Assembly: GCF_020740795.1 (NCBI RefSeq)
Contig: NC_067285.1
Location: 72,764,342-72,828,341, forward strand
Direction of reading: 5' to 3'
Source: Apus apus
Taxonomy: Eukaryota > Chordata > Aves > Apodiformes > Apodidae
Length of the DNA stretch: 64,000 nt
In this document: piece by piece, positions 1-13,400 of the stretch
Layout of the letters: each line of letters starts with the position of its first letter
How positions within the stretch are numbered: the first letter of the stretch is position 1
The notes under the pieces: model-generated
What the model was told of the DNA's origin: nothing
Database searches by the model: none
Seen by the model: the letters and a program-made list of their open reading frames with translations, nothing else
Position numbers and translations under genes: made by a program

Positions 1-306
1 GGTAGGTAATAAAAATCTGTGTCTGAGCTGGTTTTGCAAGGTGAAAGACCAGGTACTTTAGGAAGAGTCCACCTGGCCTACTACTTCCTTCAAGCATTCT
101 ATCCCAAGCCTCCTCCTAGGAGAGGGTTCAAGTGCAGGTTTTAAAATATATTAACAGTTCATGACAAAATCATTAGTATACATGGAACAAGGCCATTGAA
201 TTAATCTAGCAATATACTTCCTCATTATGCTTGCTGGTAACTAGTAGAGAATGCATGCAGGAGGAACCTGTTCAATGAAGTGATAGCTCTCTTTTGTTTA
301 TTGCAG
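1..306 (+). other. ETFDH: ETFDH final intron (3' part)
   Basis: This non-coding sequence runs from the left edge to the ttgcag acceptor of the last ETFDH exon. It has a pyrimidine-rich run (ctctcttttgtttattgcag) just before the exon. I see no other feature in it. Confidence 0.85.
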
Positions 307-470
307 GAGTTTATGAATATATTCCTCTGGAAACAGGAGAAGGATCAAGACTGCAGATAAATGCTCAGAACTGTGTCCACTGCAAAACATGTGATATTAA
401 AGACCCAAGTCAGAACATTAACTGGGTGGTACCCGAAGGTGGAGGAGGACCAGCTTATAATGGGATGTAA
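307..470 (+). CDS. ETFDH: ETFDH last coding exon (partial gene; electron-transfer flavoprotein:ubiquinone oxidoreductase C-terminus)
   Basis: This exon encodes the end of the inner-mitochondrial-membrane enzyme that passes electrons from reduced ETF (fatty-acid and amino-acid dehydrogenation) to ubiquinone. It follows a tttattgcag acceptor (ending at 306). It starts with the last two bases of a split codon, then gives 53 residues beginning [12 protein letters not shown] and ending [10 protein letters not shown] before TAA at 468-470. Three cysteines in the motif CVHCKTC are ligands of the C-terminal 4Fe-4S cluster; the fourth ligand in this family lies upstream, outside the window. The segment looks nearly identical to the mammalian C-terminus as I know it. 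All upstream exons are off the left edge. The gene converges with PPID. I am very sure of the identity. Confidence 0.97.
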
Positions 471-1065
471 ACTGACAGGAAATCTATTCGGTGATTCCTG
501 ATCAGCAGCAAATAAGTTGGGAGTATTTTATGCTGCACTGTAATTGAAGTACAGCACTGACCTCAGTGTTACGGGGTTGGAGGCTAACGTGCCATTGTGA
601 ATTTTTAAGTATGACCATTGCATTAAAAGGAAAGTCGGTGCCTTCTGGTCAAACCCTAGCCTTATTTAAATAGAACTTCTTTACAGGAGTTGTGTAGTGC
701 ACAGGAGAAAGTTCTTCTCCGAACTGACAAAGGAACTTTGGATCTTAGATTTATTGCTGAAGTCCAGTGAATTGTGGATATGGTGGAAGAATTTAGTACC
801 TACCCTTAAAAAAAGTATTTTTTCTCTATCTGGAGTGATTTACTATACGTAATCCTACCTTGCAGTAGGGAAAATATATCAGTCTAAAAACCTGTCACTG
901 CTTTTAAGTGCTACACGTTTTACATCAACTTTACAGTGAAAATTTTTTTCCCATCAGTTTGATTTTAAAAAGTCTCATACTTGAACCTTCATCATATATC
1001 TACCAGCATTTTTATTTCTTACAAGAAATCAGGCCTGATCTAATAAAAACTAATAGAAACTGCCT
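471..1065 (+). other. ETFDH: ETFDH 3' UTR (end approximate)
   Basis: AT-rich non-coding sequence follows the ETFDH stop. An attaaa variant signal lies at 622-627 and a canonical AATAAA at 1042-1047, so the main transcript end is probably near 1060-1075. The end coordinate is inferred from the signal, not seen directly. Confidence 0.6.
1042..1047 (+). terminator. ETFDH: ETFDH polyadenylation signal AATAAA
   Basis: A canonical AATAAA hexamer lies 572 bases after the ETFDH stop codon, in sequence taataaaaac. It is the first canonical signal downstream of the stop. Use is inferred. Confidence 0.55.
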
Positions 1066-1214
1066 AATTGTCTTAGTATTAAACTAAGCTTCTTAGGAAG
1101 CACTATTAAGCTGCAAAAAACACATGTGATTTACACATTAGAAACACACCTGAGTTGCAAAACACAATTACTACAGCTTAAAAAAAAAACACATCACCTT
1201 TGAACAGTCTGTCT

Positions 1215-1220
1215 TTTATT
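1215..1220 (-). terminator. PPID: PPID polyadenylation signal AATAAA (distal)
   Basis: This is a second canonical hexamer on the minus strand, 72 bases beyond the proximal one. It would give a slightly longer 3' UTR ending near 1190-1205. Confidence 0.45.
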
Positions 1221-1286
1221 ATTAGATTTTTTTGAGTTGTAAACACTGAAAACTGCAGTGCAGGGCAAATGAAATAAGTAGCTCTG

Positions 1287-1292
1287 TTTATT
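1287..1292 (-). terminator. PPID: PPID polyadenylation signal AATAAA (proximal)
   Basis: On the minus strand this reads AATAAA, about 48 bases after the PPID stop codon at 1340-1342. A second minus-strand AATAAA is at 1215-1220. Either would place the PPID 3' end between about 1190 and 1275, roughly 100-200 bases from the ETFDH end on the opposite strand. Confidence 0.5.
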
Positions 1293-1339
1293 CTTTTGCA
1301 TGAGTTAGTGCATATATTTAAACATTTATAAAAAAAATA

Positions 1340-1428
1340 TCAAGCAAACATTTTAGCATAAGCTGCCTTCTCTTTCTCCTTTTGGGCTTTTATCTTCTGT
1401 TTGATTTTGAGTGTTTCCGTCTGGATAG
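1340..1428 (-). CDS. PPID: PPID coding exon 10 (last)
   Basis: The exon encodes [16 protein letters not shown] then [13 protein letters not shown] and TGA at 1342-1340. I placed the boundary after AAGCAG so that K-A-I-Q matches the family. Use of the overlapping AAG acceptor three bases upstream would add one alanine. Confidence 0.94.
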
Positions 1429-4400
1429 CTGCTTAAAAAGAAAATCCATTATACAGTTATAGTAATCTCTTTATTATGTCAAGACCAGGTTGCCCTGCTG
1501 GAAACTGCTTTTAATCTTCTATTAGGTCAGCAGCAAAAAAACCCTGTCCTTCACTTTGTTTCACTTGGTATGGTAACCACATAGAGAAGGGTGTAGCAAC
1601 CATAGTATTGGTGCCAACACAAAGTTTATGAGCTAAAAATCTTACCCAGTTACACCAAGGAATTAAGAAATAAGGCCTCTGTGAGAGAGGGAGGTGGTTC
1701 AAGAGGCATGCTGACCTACATAAGCGGGTACCCAGTGCACCAGAAACATCACTGCTGTATAAAAACAGGTTTTTCACCTCTCTGGGTTCTTGGCTAAATA
1801 ATACATCAGCATTTAAGCTGATAGAAGCCAGCATTTTGGGCACCACATGGTATCATTTCCTGTTATTATATCCTGGTTACTTTGTTATATTCTTAAAAAA
1901 AGTAAACAATCTAGAGAGAAATGGCTTTATTTTACCTTTGTCCTCAGGGGCAATTTCATGAGCCTTTTTAAGATCAGCCTTAAATATAAGAAATATAAAT
2001 TAATGTTCTGATTAAACACTTAGTTTAAAAAAAAATACTAAATATTGTGATGATTACCAGTGCTTCGTCGAGATCTTTTATTCCCTGCCATCCTTGAGCC
2101 CGTCTGTAGAGTGCTTTAGTATTTGCTGGATCTATTTTAAGAGCCTGTAAATTTAATAAATTGTCACATTAACATTTCATACACTTCACAGCCTCCCATC
2201 TCTGCAACTGGCACAGCTCATACCAGCAGACAATCTCCAGGTTGGTTTGAGGGTAAGCTGCCATTAACTATGTAAAAAGGAATGCTATATTGTAGCAACT
2301 GACGAGCTAGCACTGCACCAGAAATGGGCTTTTGTGAAGGACAAGCATAGGTGAGAATAAAATGGAACCTCTGCACGTATATCAAGGCAAAGGTGTTAAC
2401 GGCAGGTCTTCTTATCCTAACCTTGAGTGTCACAGTACAACTATACTGCAGCTCCTTCCTTCACACACACACAAAAAAAACCCTCAAGTGGCATCATGAA
2501 GAAAACAAGATTTCCTGTAAAGCTTTTTCACTGTAGGCTAGGAAGACATGTAACAAGCAATCCATTTTATGCTTCAGGAACCTTGTCAAGTTCCAGTCAT
2601 TACACCTTTCTGGAGCTGAATGGTTTTGCTCATGTATATACCAACTCTAATGTGACAGTAGCAAAACAGAAAATAGAGTGGCTGGGCAAAGAGATTGTTC
2701 TACTATCTGATTACTTAAATTATTTTTTTCTAAGTTGCTCAGTTAACTTGGCTGGCTAGTTTTGTTCTCTTGTTTGTGAAGATAACATTCCTTTTTCTTA
2801 CTGCAGATAGTTCTATAGTGTGTCTTTCTGTATTGTTGTAAAGAATATAGTTTTAGTGATGGGAGGAAATATATTATGTATTAACTTGAATTCATTAATT
2901 AAGAATTAGAGACATTAGACAATGTATCCAGGGTTTTTTTAAAATCACTTCAGTATTGGCTGTTTATGTAATGGAAGTATGACAGCACTCACCCTCATCT
3001 GTGTACTCTAAAGCCTAGAGCCTCTTTGTGTCAAGAAATTATAAAATTAGGTGTCCATGTAGTGTACTTAGAGGTAGCATTCCTTGCTTTTAGCTTGACC
3101 ATTGTGTTCACAGCTATTGTAAGCAAAGTTTGTTTGAACAGGTTCAGCTGTTCATAATTCCTTATTTACACCAAATAATGCACTTATTACAGATTGTTAA
3201 TTTAAAATGCTTTTGGCCTTAGGAAATTAAAAAAGTGAATGTGTATAGTTTCTTACTGACAATTAGCTTGAACTCTACTAGTTACTCTTAGGGAACTGGT
3301 GTTCTGATAAAAAAACTTGTGATGAGCGTAAGATAAATACATTATAGAGATCTATTACAACTGTAAGTTGCCTTTGTCTAACAATTTCATAATTTTAAAA
3401 GGAAGTTTTGGAGCTTTTTCCCCTCAGTGGCAAGTATTAGAATTAATAATGTCTATCTGTAATACTTAAATGCTGTTTCAATTTTTACCATTTTCTAGGT
3501 AACAGATACCACATTACAGTTTTCTTATGTTTTTCTTTCCATATCCCCCATTTCTCCATTCTGAAGATGGCTTATGAAAATTTTCTATGTGGTAACACTG
3601 CCAGCAGGCTATAGAAAGCAAGCCAGCTCTCTAAAGACCGCTCACACACTCTCCTGCTTTCAGCATGAAGTCCTAGGAGATGCTGCTCAGGATTCTCTGC
3701 TATCAGATAAAAGCATTCTTTACTCTGATCCCTTCAAAATGTCAAGGTTTTACTGAATTATTTCTTCAAATGTACTAAATTCTGTCAGTATGTCTAGGTC
3801 ACTGTTCCTTTTTTTTTCCTTTTAATTCTATTATTTTTCAATATTTCCATGTTTATTGTTTCCTTCCTACTTTCTTCCTATTCAGTGGTTTTCTTCCTAT
3901 TTCAGTGGTCTATCAGAAAGGGCTTTAATTAGAAAAGTCACCTCAATGATAATGTCCCTGCTCATGCAGGGGGGTTGGAACTAGATGATCTTTCAAGGTC
4001 CCTTCCAACCAAAACCATTCTGTGATTCTGATCTAATACAAGGCCATCAAATATAAAAGTAAAATGTTTTACTTATACTACTCTTCCAGAGAAAAGTATT
4101 TCTCTTTCATTGAAGACAGTTTAACTCTTTGTAAACTAAAAATTAGCTCTGCTCATAGGAAACAAAACTGACAATGACAATGTGCAGTTTTTTATGGCAG
4201 TAAGCAACAATCCTCTTTTGTTTGTTTCTAATGAATCATTTCCGATTCAAAATATTTTTAAAAGCCTCACACTGGAAAGTTATTACTAACTTCACCATCA
4301 GCCTTCTACTTTGTTTACTTTCAAATCATAAGCTTGTCAGAAGACTCTGAAACTACAAAGCTTTAAATCTCCATTTGCTATACAAGCCAATTGTTTATCC

Positions 4401-7400
4401 AGGTAATGAATATTAAATTTACCTCTGAACAACTTTCAATGGCTCCCTGCCAATCCAACAGTTTTAGTTTACAGGCACCAATGTTTAAAACACAGGTCAA
4501 AGCAACAGCCTTTAACTTTTGTTTGTCTGCCTCCTCTGCCACTTCTTCAGAAGCTTCTACATACCTGCAGAAAAAGATTTACAAAGAACATGTGTTAGTC
4601 TTGCAACTTACGATTTTGTTCTGCCCTTAGCTGTCTTTCCACAGATATGTGCAAACTGGCCTCTCCAAATTGGTGTTTTTTAAAGCAGCTCGAATTCCAC
4701 CATTAGAAACATTTATTAAACTAAATACATGACCTACCCTGACAAAAAAATAAATTAACTCAGTTGCAAATGTTTCCCTGTAACTCCTATACCTCTACTG
4801 TACTAACAGCATTCTTTTTCTTGGAATATTTTAGATGGCATGAAACCATTAGAATTTATCTCAGTGACTGTTTATTCTCAGAAAACATGTTGCTTATCAG
4901 TGGCAAAAAGTCAGCACCACCACTGCACATTCCACATTTGTGGGAACCTTCCATCTCTTCTTCAGTTCCCTCAGTAATATTTTAATTAATTTAGGCATTC
5001 ATGGCTAAAAGCTGAAGCTAGCTTTACTTTAGGATGGTGCTTTATGAGCATTATTAACTCTACCTTCTTTCCACTGTCTTCCTTCATTACTTTCTTCCTG
5101 AACTTCAAAGCTGACACTGGTTCAGGACTAAGCCACATTTACTGCATCTCTTATTTCATCAGCAAGCTTGTATCTACTCTTCTTAATTTACATTATGCTA
5201 ATGCTGTCAGTTTTTTATTTCAAGTGGCAAAGCTCTGTTGTGGATATAAAAGTCCTAGTTCCTTTGATGGCCTACTTGATAGAACTGTGGTTTTTATGTC
5301 AAATATAAAAAGTGGTTTTGCATACATTCACATTTTAAGCATGCCATGCTTAATGCAGTCTTTGCAGACCAGTGCCTGTGTAGGTTCAATTTTTGCATTC
5401 CTTATCTTTTGAGTGTTTCCTGGTTTGTATACAACTTGGGATGACATAAATAAGCAATATATAAGTAAATTAAACATAGACCTAGTGATTTTTCCACTTG
5501 CTGGGCATCATGCAAAAGATAAGGACTGGAAGAGAAAGAAAACAGGAAAAAGCTAAGGAGAGTTGTAATACAAAACTGTTATGTTCAAAACAAACAGAAT
5601 ACACTTAGAATATTTTAAAATCACACCAAAATATGGAAGATAGCAACCATTCTGGAAACAAAATTAGCACTTCCAAGTCAAAGAAATCAGTAAGATGAGT
5701 ATCAAGGGAAACAATAGGAAGTAATGCTTTTTTTTTTTTACAAAATAAAGTTTTTTAAAAACTGGTTAAGTAGCAGTAAGACAAGAACAGAAGCTTAGCA
5801 TGGTTACTGTTGGTAAAAAGAAAAAACCAATATCGCCAGATGGTTTGCTAGGTGAGTTGTACTTAAGACATGGTAGATATTAAGAGCTATTTATTACTAT
5901 CAGTTCTGGTGAAGTGCCAGCTAAAGTACATCATATTATCTAAGTACTAGATTTTAAGATATAACAAGAGGGCACATCCATAAAAGTATGTCTCATAAAG
6001 AAGAACTGGGATGAGCAGATTTATTTAATCTAGAAGAGTTACTATTCTTTCTATCCACAAGGACATGAAGCACCAAATAGAAGCTGACTACTCAAACTAG
6101 AAGTGCCTTCATTGGATGTGCTGAAGAGTGAGCAAGACATCTGACTATAAGAGATGGCATAATTATATCTGATATTTACTCAAAAATGGGAAAAAATAGA
6201 CAGACATGACACAAAGTTCCTTGAAGTTCCAATCCACCCTTTTTTCTGTATGATTTCTAAAGGGTTCACATAGCAATCCTAGTATTTACTTTGGGGTTTC
6301 TTTTGGTCTAGGATGGGTTTTTTGAGAGCAGTGGGAGATGTTGCATCTTGGGTTAATATCTGTAATTAAAGGGTTCATTTTTATGCTGCAGAAAGACATT
6401 GTTTGTAACCCAGTCAGTTAAAAACCTCAGATGAGCTTTAAATATGCCTGAATTCTTTTTTCTTCTATTATTGTTACTGCTAGTTAACCAGTGATCATTA
6501 AGAAGCATAAAGGTCCTAAAGGTTTTAGAAGAAGCCCATATACATAAAGCATGAAAAGAAAAGCAGTATGGAAACAAAAGCAGAAGGATCATGATTTTGG
6601 AGGCAACTCTGAATTATACATGGAGTCAGGATGATGGTATGTAACCTCAGAAAAAATAATGCTTTAATAAGGGTCACATTTGGGGGTGCTCTCATAAACT
6701 TAGGAATTTCCTAAACCTACTGGTCTTTAGAAATAAGAGAAGAAGTATCTCCCCCCTATCCTGTCCATTAACTACCTTATGTATACTACTGTGCTCATAT
6801 GGCCCAGCACAGCAGGAGTTTTAAAAAAGGAGCACTTAGTCCATTATAAAAAACCACTTCCTTCCTGTAACTCTTAATTAGCAATGAGTAGAAGACCTAC
6901 TTGAATAACTTTCTATAAATCAACTAGATGTTTTCCAGATTCAGAAGGCTCTTTTTTAAAAAAAGAAAAAAAACAGGCACTTTTTAAAAGCACACATCAT
7001 TGCTTGATAGCAGTGTTAATTTGGGTTACAGGAACTACCTGACTGAATAATGACAGCCTTACCGTAAACTTTTACTATACTTTTGAGCTGCCACTGCCCA
7101 ATTTTGCGATTTGAAGAAAGTATTTCCTATATTCTTTATGTCTTCTGCTATGGCCACAATCTTGTCAACCTAATAAAATAGACAGAAAATATAAAGTATG
7201 AATGTACTTATGAAAGAGGTATTGAATTACTTAATGTTTAACAGTAGGATCCCTTGTCCATCCTCTCTCAAAGATTGCTATAAAATCTCAGAATAAATAT
7301 ATTCCAACTTTAGACAAATACTAGCTTCAAACCACTGCTATAATATTCTCTATTTTATGCAAAACAGTGGTCTGAAAGATGAAATGCCTAGTGGGTTTTC

Positions 7401-10400
7401 TACAGTATAAAGGGTGAGAAAATACCAGAGACAACATAGCAGTTCAACTGCTTCCCCTAAATGCTGCTTCCCACACAGAGCTATATATAAAGTTGTTGAC
7501 TGTTATTCATAGAAAAGAAGACGTTAACAACCAAAGTATTCAACCAAGACTGCCTTATTTCCAAGGAAATGTCTTCTTCTCAAAATGGCATTAGTCACCT
7601 GAACTCCACATGCTCTCAAACTAGAACGCCTAAAACATCTATGGAAGGAGAAAAAGTGTCTAGCTTTATCCAATCTATAATTTCTCATTCCAGAATGGTA
7701 TACATTCCAAGTGTTAAGTTACTTCTCCAGTGGCAATAAAAAATTTATAATTACCACTGTCTATACCACAGTTGTCCTAACCTTGGTCAAATGTATATAT
7801 TGCCATTTGTAATACTACCACAGCTTGAGACCAATGGCACCACGGTTTCTGTAGTCAGCTTATACGAACAAGTTTAAAGTTAAAGGAGGCAGGCACCTGC
7901 CAACTTTAGTTCTGAACCACAGCAAATGCTATCCAAAAACATTTGTACAAGTTGAAATGCTTCTCAATAGCCAGATACAAGGTATTTCTGGTTTCTAGGC
8001 GTATTGGTTTTCTACTATTCTGTGTCTAAGTCTGTATTTGGAATCTACATGTGCAGTCCCCTTTTCTTCCCCTCTCACAAAACACTATTTGAGTTACGCA
8101 GTTTGTCTTTTTCACTGTCATGATAAAATAAAAACCTGCAGAAGAGCTGCTTCCACCAGTCTGCTTCCTAACTCTCAAAAACAGGTCTTCCTTCAGTTTG
8201 AACAACTTGAAAAGCAGACAGCCACTGGGAATTGATAACAACTAGCTCTGATGTAGTAAAAATCTTTGAAAAGGTTGATCATTTATTATTTCTAGTAAGT
8301 GGGAAAAAAATATTTGTAAGGGTAGATATTTTAAAAGTTGCACAGAAAAAGTGTGTAGGTACAACATTATGTTAGTCATATGCAGGAAGTGTAGTAATTG
8401 CAATTTGTCACCACAGCACAAACAAAAGTAAAAAGCAACAACAGAAGAAAATTATAATAATCGTAAGTAATTGGGTTTTTTTTTAGTTACTGGGGAAAAA
8501 TCAGCTGCAATTAGCACTGAAAAAAAGACAGCAATCCCCTCCCCCAGTTTGCTCTTTCCTAAAACTGAATGTCACCATTAAATCAGGACCTTGATCAATT
8601 CTTTAAGTAAAAAGACTTACTGAACATCATCACAGACACCTTGTAATTCACATTACCTACAAGTCTTATCTTTTTAAAAATACCTTAAAAGAAAAAGACT
8701 TACATCTTTCAAGTCTATATCCGAGTCTTCAGGAAAATCTGCATGAGCATCTCCAGATCCATCCTGGGGAACAATTCCCCAGTCATCTCCTTCCTTTAGC
8801 TCTCCACATTCTGCAATGACGCACAACTGAAAAAATGGAAGAAAAAATAGTAGTGTTGCTTACTAAAGCAATTTCCTCCAAAAAGCCACAACTTCTGAGT
8901 GCTCTTTGAAGTCAGTAAAAATGCTTTTTCAGCTGTTGTTTGGATGTGTTGATTTCAGAGACCCATCACATCATTAGCCTATCCTCATCAAAAGGCACTT
9001 ATCACAGAACGTGCTGCCTTCAGCGAAGCAGCATTCCAAGAACACCAGACCCACGCTTCACAGAGGCTTGAAGAGACCCTGGCAGCAGGCTGAGCTGCAG
9101 CAAAACACAAGACATGGGAAGTTCTACTACATAAGAGAAGATGGTTCTTCCTCAAACTGCCAAGTCTTTTAAAGTTACAGAGGTATTAATTTTTCTAACA
9201 ACCAGAAACTGACACGACCTACACACTTTGATTGCTCTTCCAGAAATATGATGACTTCTGACCTAAAATTTTTAAGAATTGCATAATGCTCTGCATTTCT
9301 ACCTTCACCCTGATACAGGTTTCCATCCTGACAGCTCTGCTGAATAAATCAATTGTTTGTGCAGGCGAAATGTACAGCAAAAGAACAAAAGCCTCTTCAC
9401 CAGGACAGTAAAATAGAAATTAACATTGTTAGTAAAACCTATTGGTTAGTTCTAAACACTATATAAAGCATTTAGAAAAAACTAAGGTACATCATATAAT
9501 GGAAGAATAAACATAATCCCCAAGTGCTTTAGGTTTTGCTTACCTTAGCAGGATTTTCTCCTTTTACTTCAACGTTTTCTAACATTTTAACTACACCCAT
9601 TCCTTTGATCACTTGGCCAAACACCACATGTTTCCCATCCAGGTGAGAAGTAGGCACGGTCGTAATAAAGAACTGAGAGCCATTAGTACCAGGACCTGCA
9701 TTTGCCATGCTCAGCAGCCCTGGTTTATCATGCTGCATTGGGGAAAAAATCACAACCAACAAACAGAAGATGTGTTATTAAACCATATGTAAGATTCTGT
9801 TAGGCTATTACTATATATAGCAAGGACAGCCATAAATGACATCTTGGTAAACCAGACAGTTACATACAGCTGGCAGCTAATTCTACCTATCATGACTGAA
9901 GAGGGCAAATTGCCCAGCTCTGCATCTTGATTTGCCACCTAGCAGTCTAGCAAGCAGAGCTATGGATGTGACTTGATGCTGTAACGTGACTGAGTCACCA
10001 TCTCTGGTAAGAAGTGTAGATGTGGTGCTTAGGGACATGGCTTAGTGGTGGACTTAGCAGTGCTAATTTAACAGTTGGATTTAATGATCTTTTCCAACCA
10101 AAACGATTCTGTAATTCTAAGAACATTTGTCTGCTGCTTGTACACTTAATCCCCTGCACAGCTGCTGACTTTAGACAGATCACCTGAGAGATAAGAGTTC
10201 CTCACTGGACTATTGAAGACCACTGGTCTCAAGAAACAAAGCGAAGCACCATGTAAACCAACTTTAATGTCACACTGTCAAGATGGGCATGTGTTGCTAA
10301 TTTTATAAGGGCTACTCACACAAAGTATGTTGTAGAACTTTGTGTTTTAGGGGACTAAAGGTTAGTGTTGGGGTTTTTTAACACTCTCTCCGAGAGACAG

Positions 10401-13400
10401 TTTTTATTCTGTTGGGATTTTTAACAATTTAATTATTTTGGCTTATGTTACCAGGCCACAAACAGCATAGCTCCCTCCTTTCTTCCTGCAGCTGAGCTGA
10501 CAAAACTGCTTGTAGGACTGCACTAATGGTTGCTAATAATGAAATAGTGAGCTCTGATACAGCAGTGGGAATAAGTAATGGAAGGGGTAAGAATTTCTGC
10601 CATCAAAGCCAGCATCTCTTAGGACATCTTCAAATCGAGACCTTTGCATATTCAAAAACTTGCTTTGTTCACAGCACACTTTTCCACCATTTTTTTTGGA
10701 AAAAAGCCATTCATAAACAGACTTTTATTTTTCGTATCACTGAAAATAACTGTAGTGGGGAAAATGCTTTCTTTTAAATTTTCCTTTGGATTAATTCTGC
10801 AATCTACCACAGATTCCCCATTTCTCACACCTATTCTGATGGATGTTATTAGTATATGAAAAAAAAAAAAAAGGCATAAAATCCATTTAATCCTAACATA
10901 CTGCTGATGCTTCAGAGTGACAGAATTTGCCACTCTTTTAAATACCCATTTCAATGAGTACTAAAATAGTTTCAAATATGTTCTGTTAACCTTGAATTAA
11001 AGAGTGTTAATTTTGAACTTGAAAAACTTGAAAAAACATAAAAATCACTGAAACTTCAAAAAACTGAACACAAATACAATTTTCAATAAAGTACCTTATA
11101 ATGAAAGTTTTCATCTTCAAATTTTTCACCATATATACTTTCTCCACCAGTGCCATTTTGGTTTGAGAAATCTCCACCCTGGACCATGAACTGCTTAATA
11201 ACTGCAGAAGAAAACAATTACAAAATAGAGCAGCAAGGCAAGAAAGGCACAAAGGAAAAACAATTCAGAGATGAAGAGCAAACCCTGTCACCAGCACTTA
11301 TGCCTAATTAAAACAGAAAAATCACCTTTTCTTTTATCAATTCTCTCCTAACTACGCCTTTTCAGTTGACATCATCTGCTATTTAATCCTTAACCTGAAA
11401 TCCATTTCAACCTATTCACAACTCATAGTAAACTATTAATTTTAGTAAACTCATAATTTTACTAACTTACTAGTAAATCTATAATTTGGTATTGTCAACA
11501 CACGGTAAAAACATCTAGTCATTAGGAGGATCAAAAGTCACATACTTTCAGTCAAGTTATTTCTTAAACAAATGCTCCAAAATATTATTCAACATTATTT
11601 GAAAAACTGAAAATGGAGGACTTCTGTTACCAACAGGAAAATGGAGTATTTCATGGAACTTACTTCTGTGGAAAGGACATCCTTTATAATGGAGAGGTTT
11701 TCCAGTGGTAGGCCCTGTGCCTTTCTCTCCTGTACATAACGCGCGGAAATTTTCAGCAGTTTTAGGTACAACGTCAGCAAATAATTCAAAGACAATGCGT
11801 CCAACTGAAATGACAAAGAGAGAATGAGACATATTTTTAAGTCCTGTCCTTGGCATGGTGCTGTGTTGAGCATTATAAGGTAACGGAAATTAATGTTTCA
11901 GACTTGATTATTATTTCGATTACTATTACATTTGCATTTTGGGGTTGTTCCATGGCAGTCGCTGGGAGAGTTACGTTATGTTTTAAGCAAGGTTATCACC
12001 AATAGTGAATTCCACTATCAAGAATAACTTAGGGGGAATAAAGACAGATTCTGCCAAAAACTACCAAAAATGCCAATTGCATTCTCTGCCAAAAATACAC
12101 GTGGGGGAAATCACACATACATACATTAAAGCAAAATTAAGTATTCTAACATGCATACTTATTTTATGTCAATTTTAACACACATATGTAGCTTGTTCAA
12201 TCAAACCCAGATACAGTTTAAAAAAAAAAAAAAAAAAAGACTGTGGAAGCTTTTACTTGATCAAAAAGCTTACACCAAACATGTACACCTACCTAACTCC
12301 TCACTCTTAAACCCCAGTTTTACTAAGACATAATTTAACATGCAAGTGAATAATGGCTATTTACAGTTACAGATGCTACAAGCCATTTTTAAATCAAAGA
12401 ATATACACTTTAACTCAAGGAAGAGAAACCTGAGTAGCTAACGGATCCCGTAATAATCAATAAATGGATTCTGTGTCAAATTCTCATCTTTTCACAGACT
12501 GGTTTCTCAGACATTTCTCATTCCTAGCAGCCACCATCAGTTGATGCTCCTGTTTTCTCATCAGCCTCACAGTCAATTAGCATAATTTCACTCTACTGGA
12601 AGCTAAATGTAAATATATTAATTATAATTAATACAGGAATGAAAATAAATTAGACAACTGAAAGTCAATCAAAGGCAAATAATCTTACAGACTTTCCATC
12701 TTTTACCCTTTTGAATAAAAGGATGACTATGAGAGGCAATATCCTGTCAAAAAGGCAGCACCTATCTTCACCCATGCAAATTCTGAAAACCTACACTTTC
12801 AAATACTACCCCCGCATCCATGCTGTTATTTTCTTAATTTCCATTTTGGCCACTTGCCCAGATTTTCGAATGACCTCTGGCAACACCGGCAATGCCGAGA
12901 CAGCTCCCGTTCGCCTCCCGCAGCCCACCCGTGCCCCCCCCGCCCCAGGGGGAGGGTCGCTGGGGCGCAGGCCAAGCCCGGCGCTGGCAGCACGTGGAGC
13001 TGCGGGGGCAGGACGAGCTGCCGCCACAGCCACGCCGGGGCCCGACGCGGTGCGGGGCACCCTGCCAGCCTGCTACCCCTGGCAGGGCCGGGCCGCCCAG
13101 GAACGCGTCGCAGGGGGTGGCCTGATGGCGGCTGGATGTCCCTGCGGCGCTGCACCGCCCAGATACTTCCCTCAGCTGGGAAGCCCCGGGCAGCGGGGTG
13201 CCGCTGCAGCCACGCTGCCTTTCGCACTCCTCGGGCCCGTCAATTCTGGCGGGGAAACCCCCGCGGGCGTGCGCGGGGCGCCGCGTGGAGCGCCCTCCCG
13301 CCCCCAGGGCGCCCGTGGCGGCGGGGCCATGTTTCTCCTCCGCGGCGCCGGGTGTGCGCTCGCAGCCCGCAGGAACAGCGCTGGGCCCGGCGCGGCGCCA

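Larger units (their letters stand above)
1429..4422 (-). other. PPID: PPID introns 9, 8 and 7 (non-coding between exons)
   Basis: Intron 9 is 1429-1935, intron 8 is 1979-2057 and intron 7 is 2145-4422. Intron 7 contains a short CA run followed by A's (2461-2480) and a CR1 tail near 3957-4031. The open frames seen here show no protein-family resemblance. Confidence 0.8.
4565..9543 (-). other. PPID: PPID introns 6, 5 and 4
   Basis: Intron 6 is 4565-7062, intron 5 is 7170-8703 and intron 4 is 8827-9543. They are AT-rich and I recognise no repeats or RNA genes in them. Confidence 0.75.

Noticed and set aside
5044..5412. 122-codon + strand frame in PPID intron 6
   Set aside because: It is antisense to PPID, hydrophobic and low complexity from T-rich DNA, with no family resemblance.
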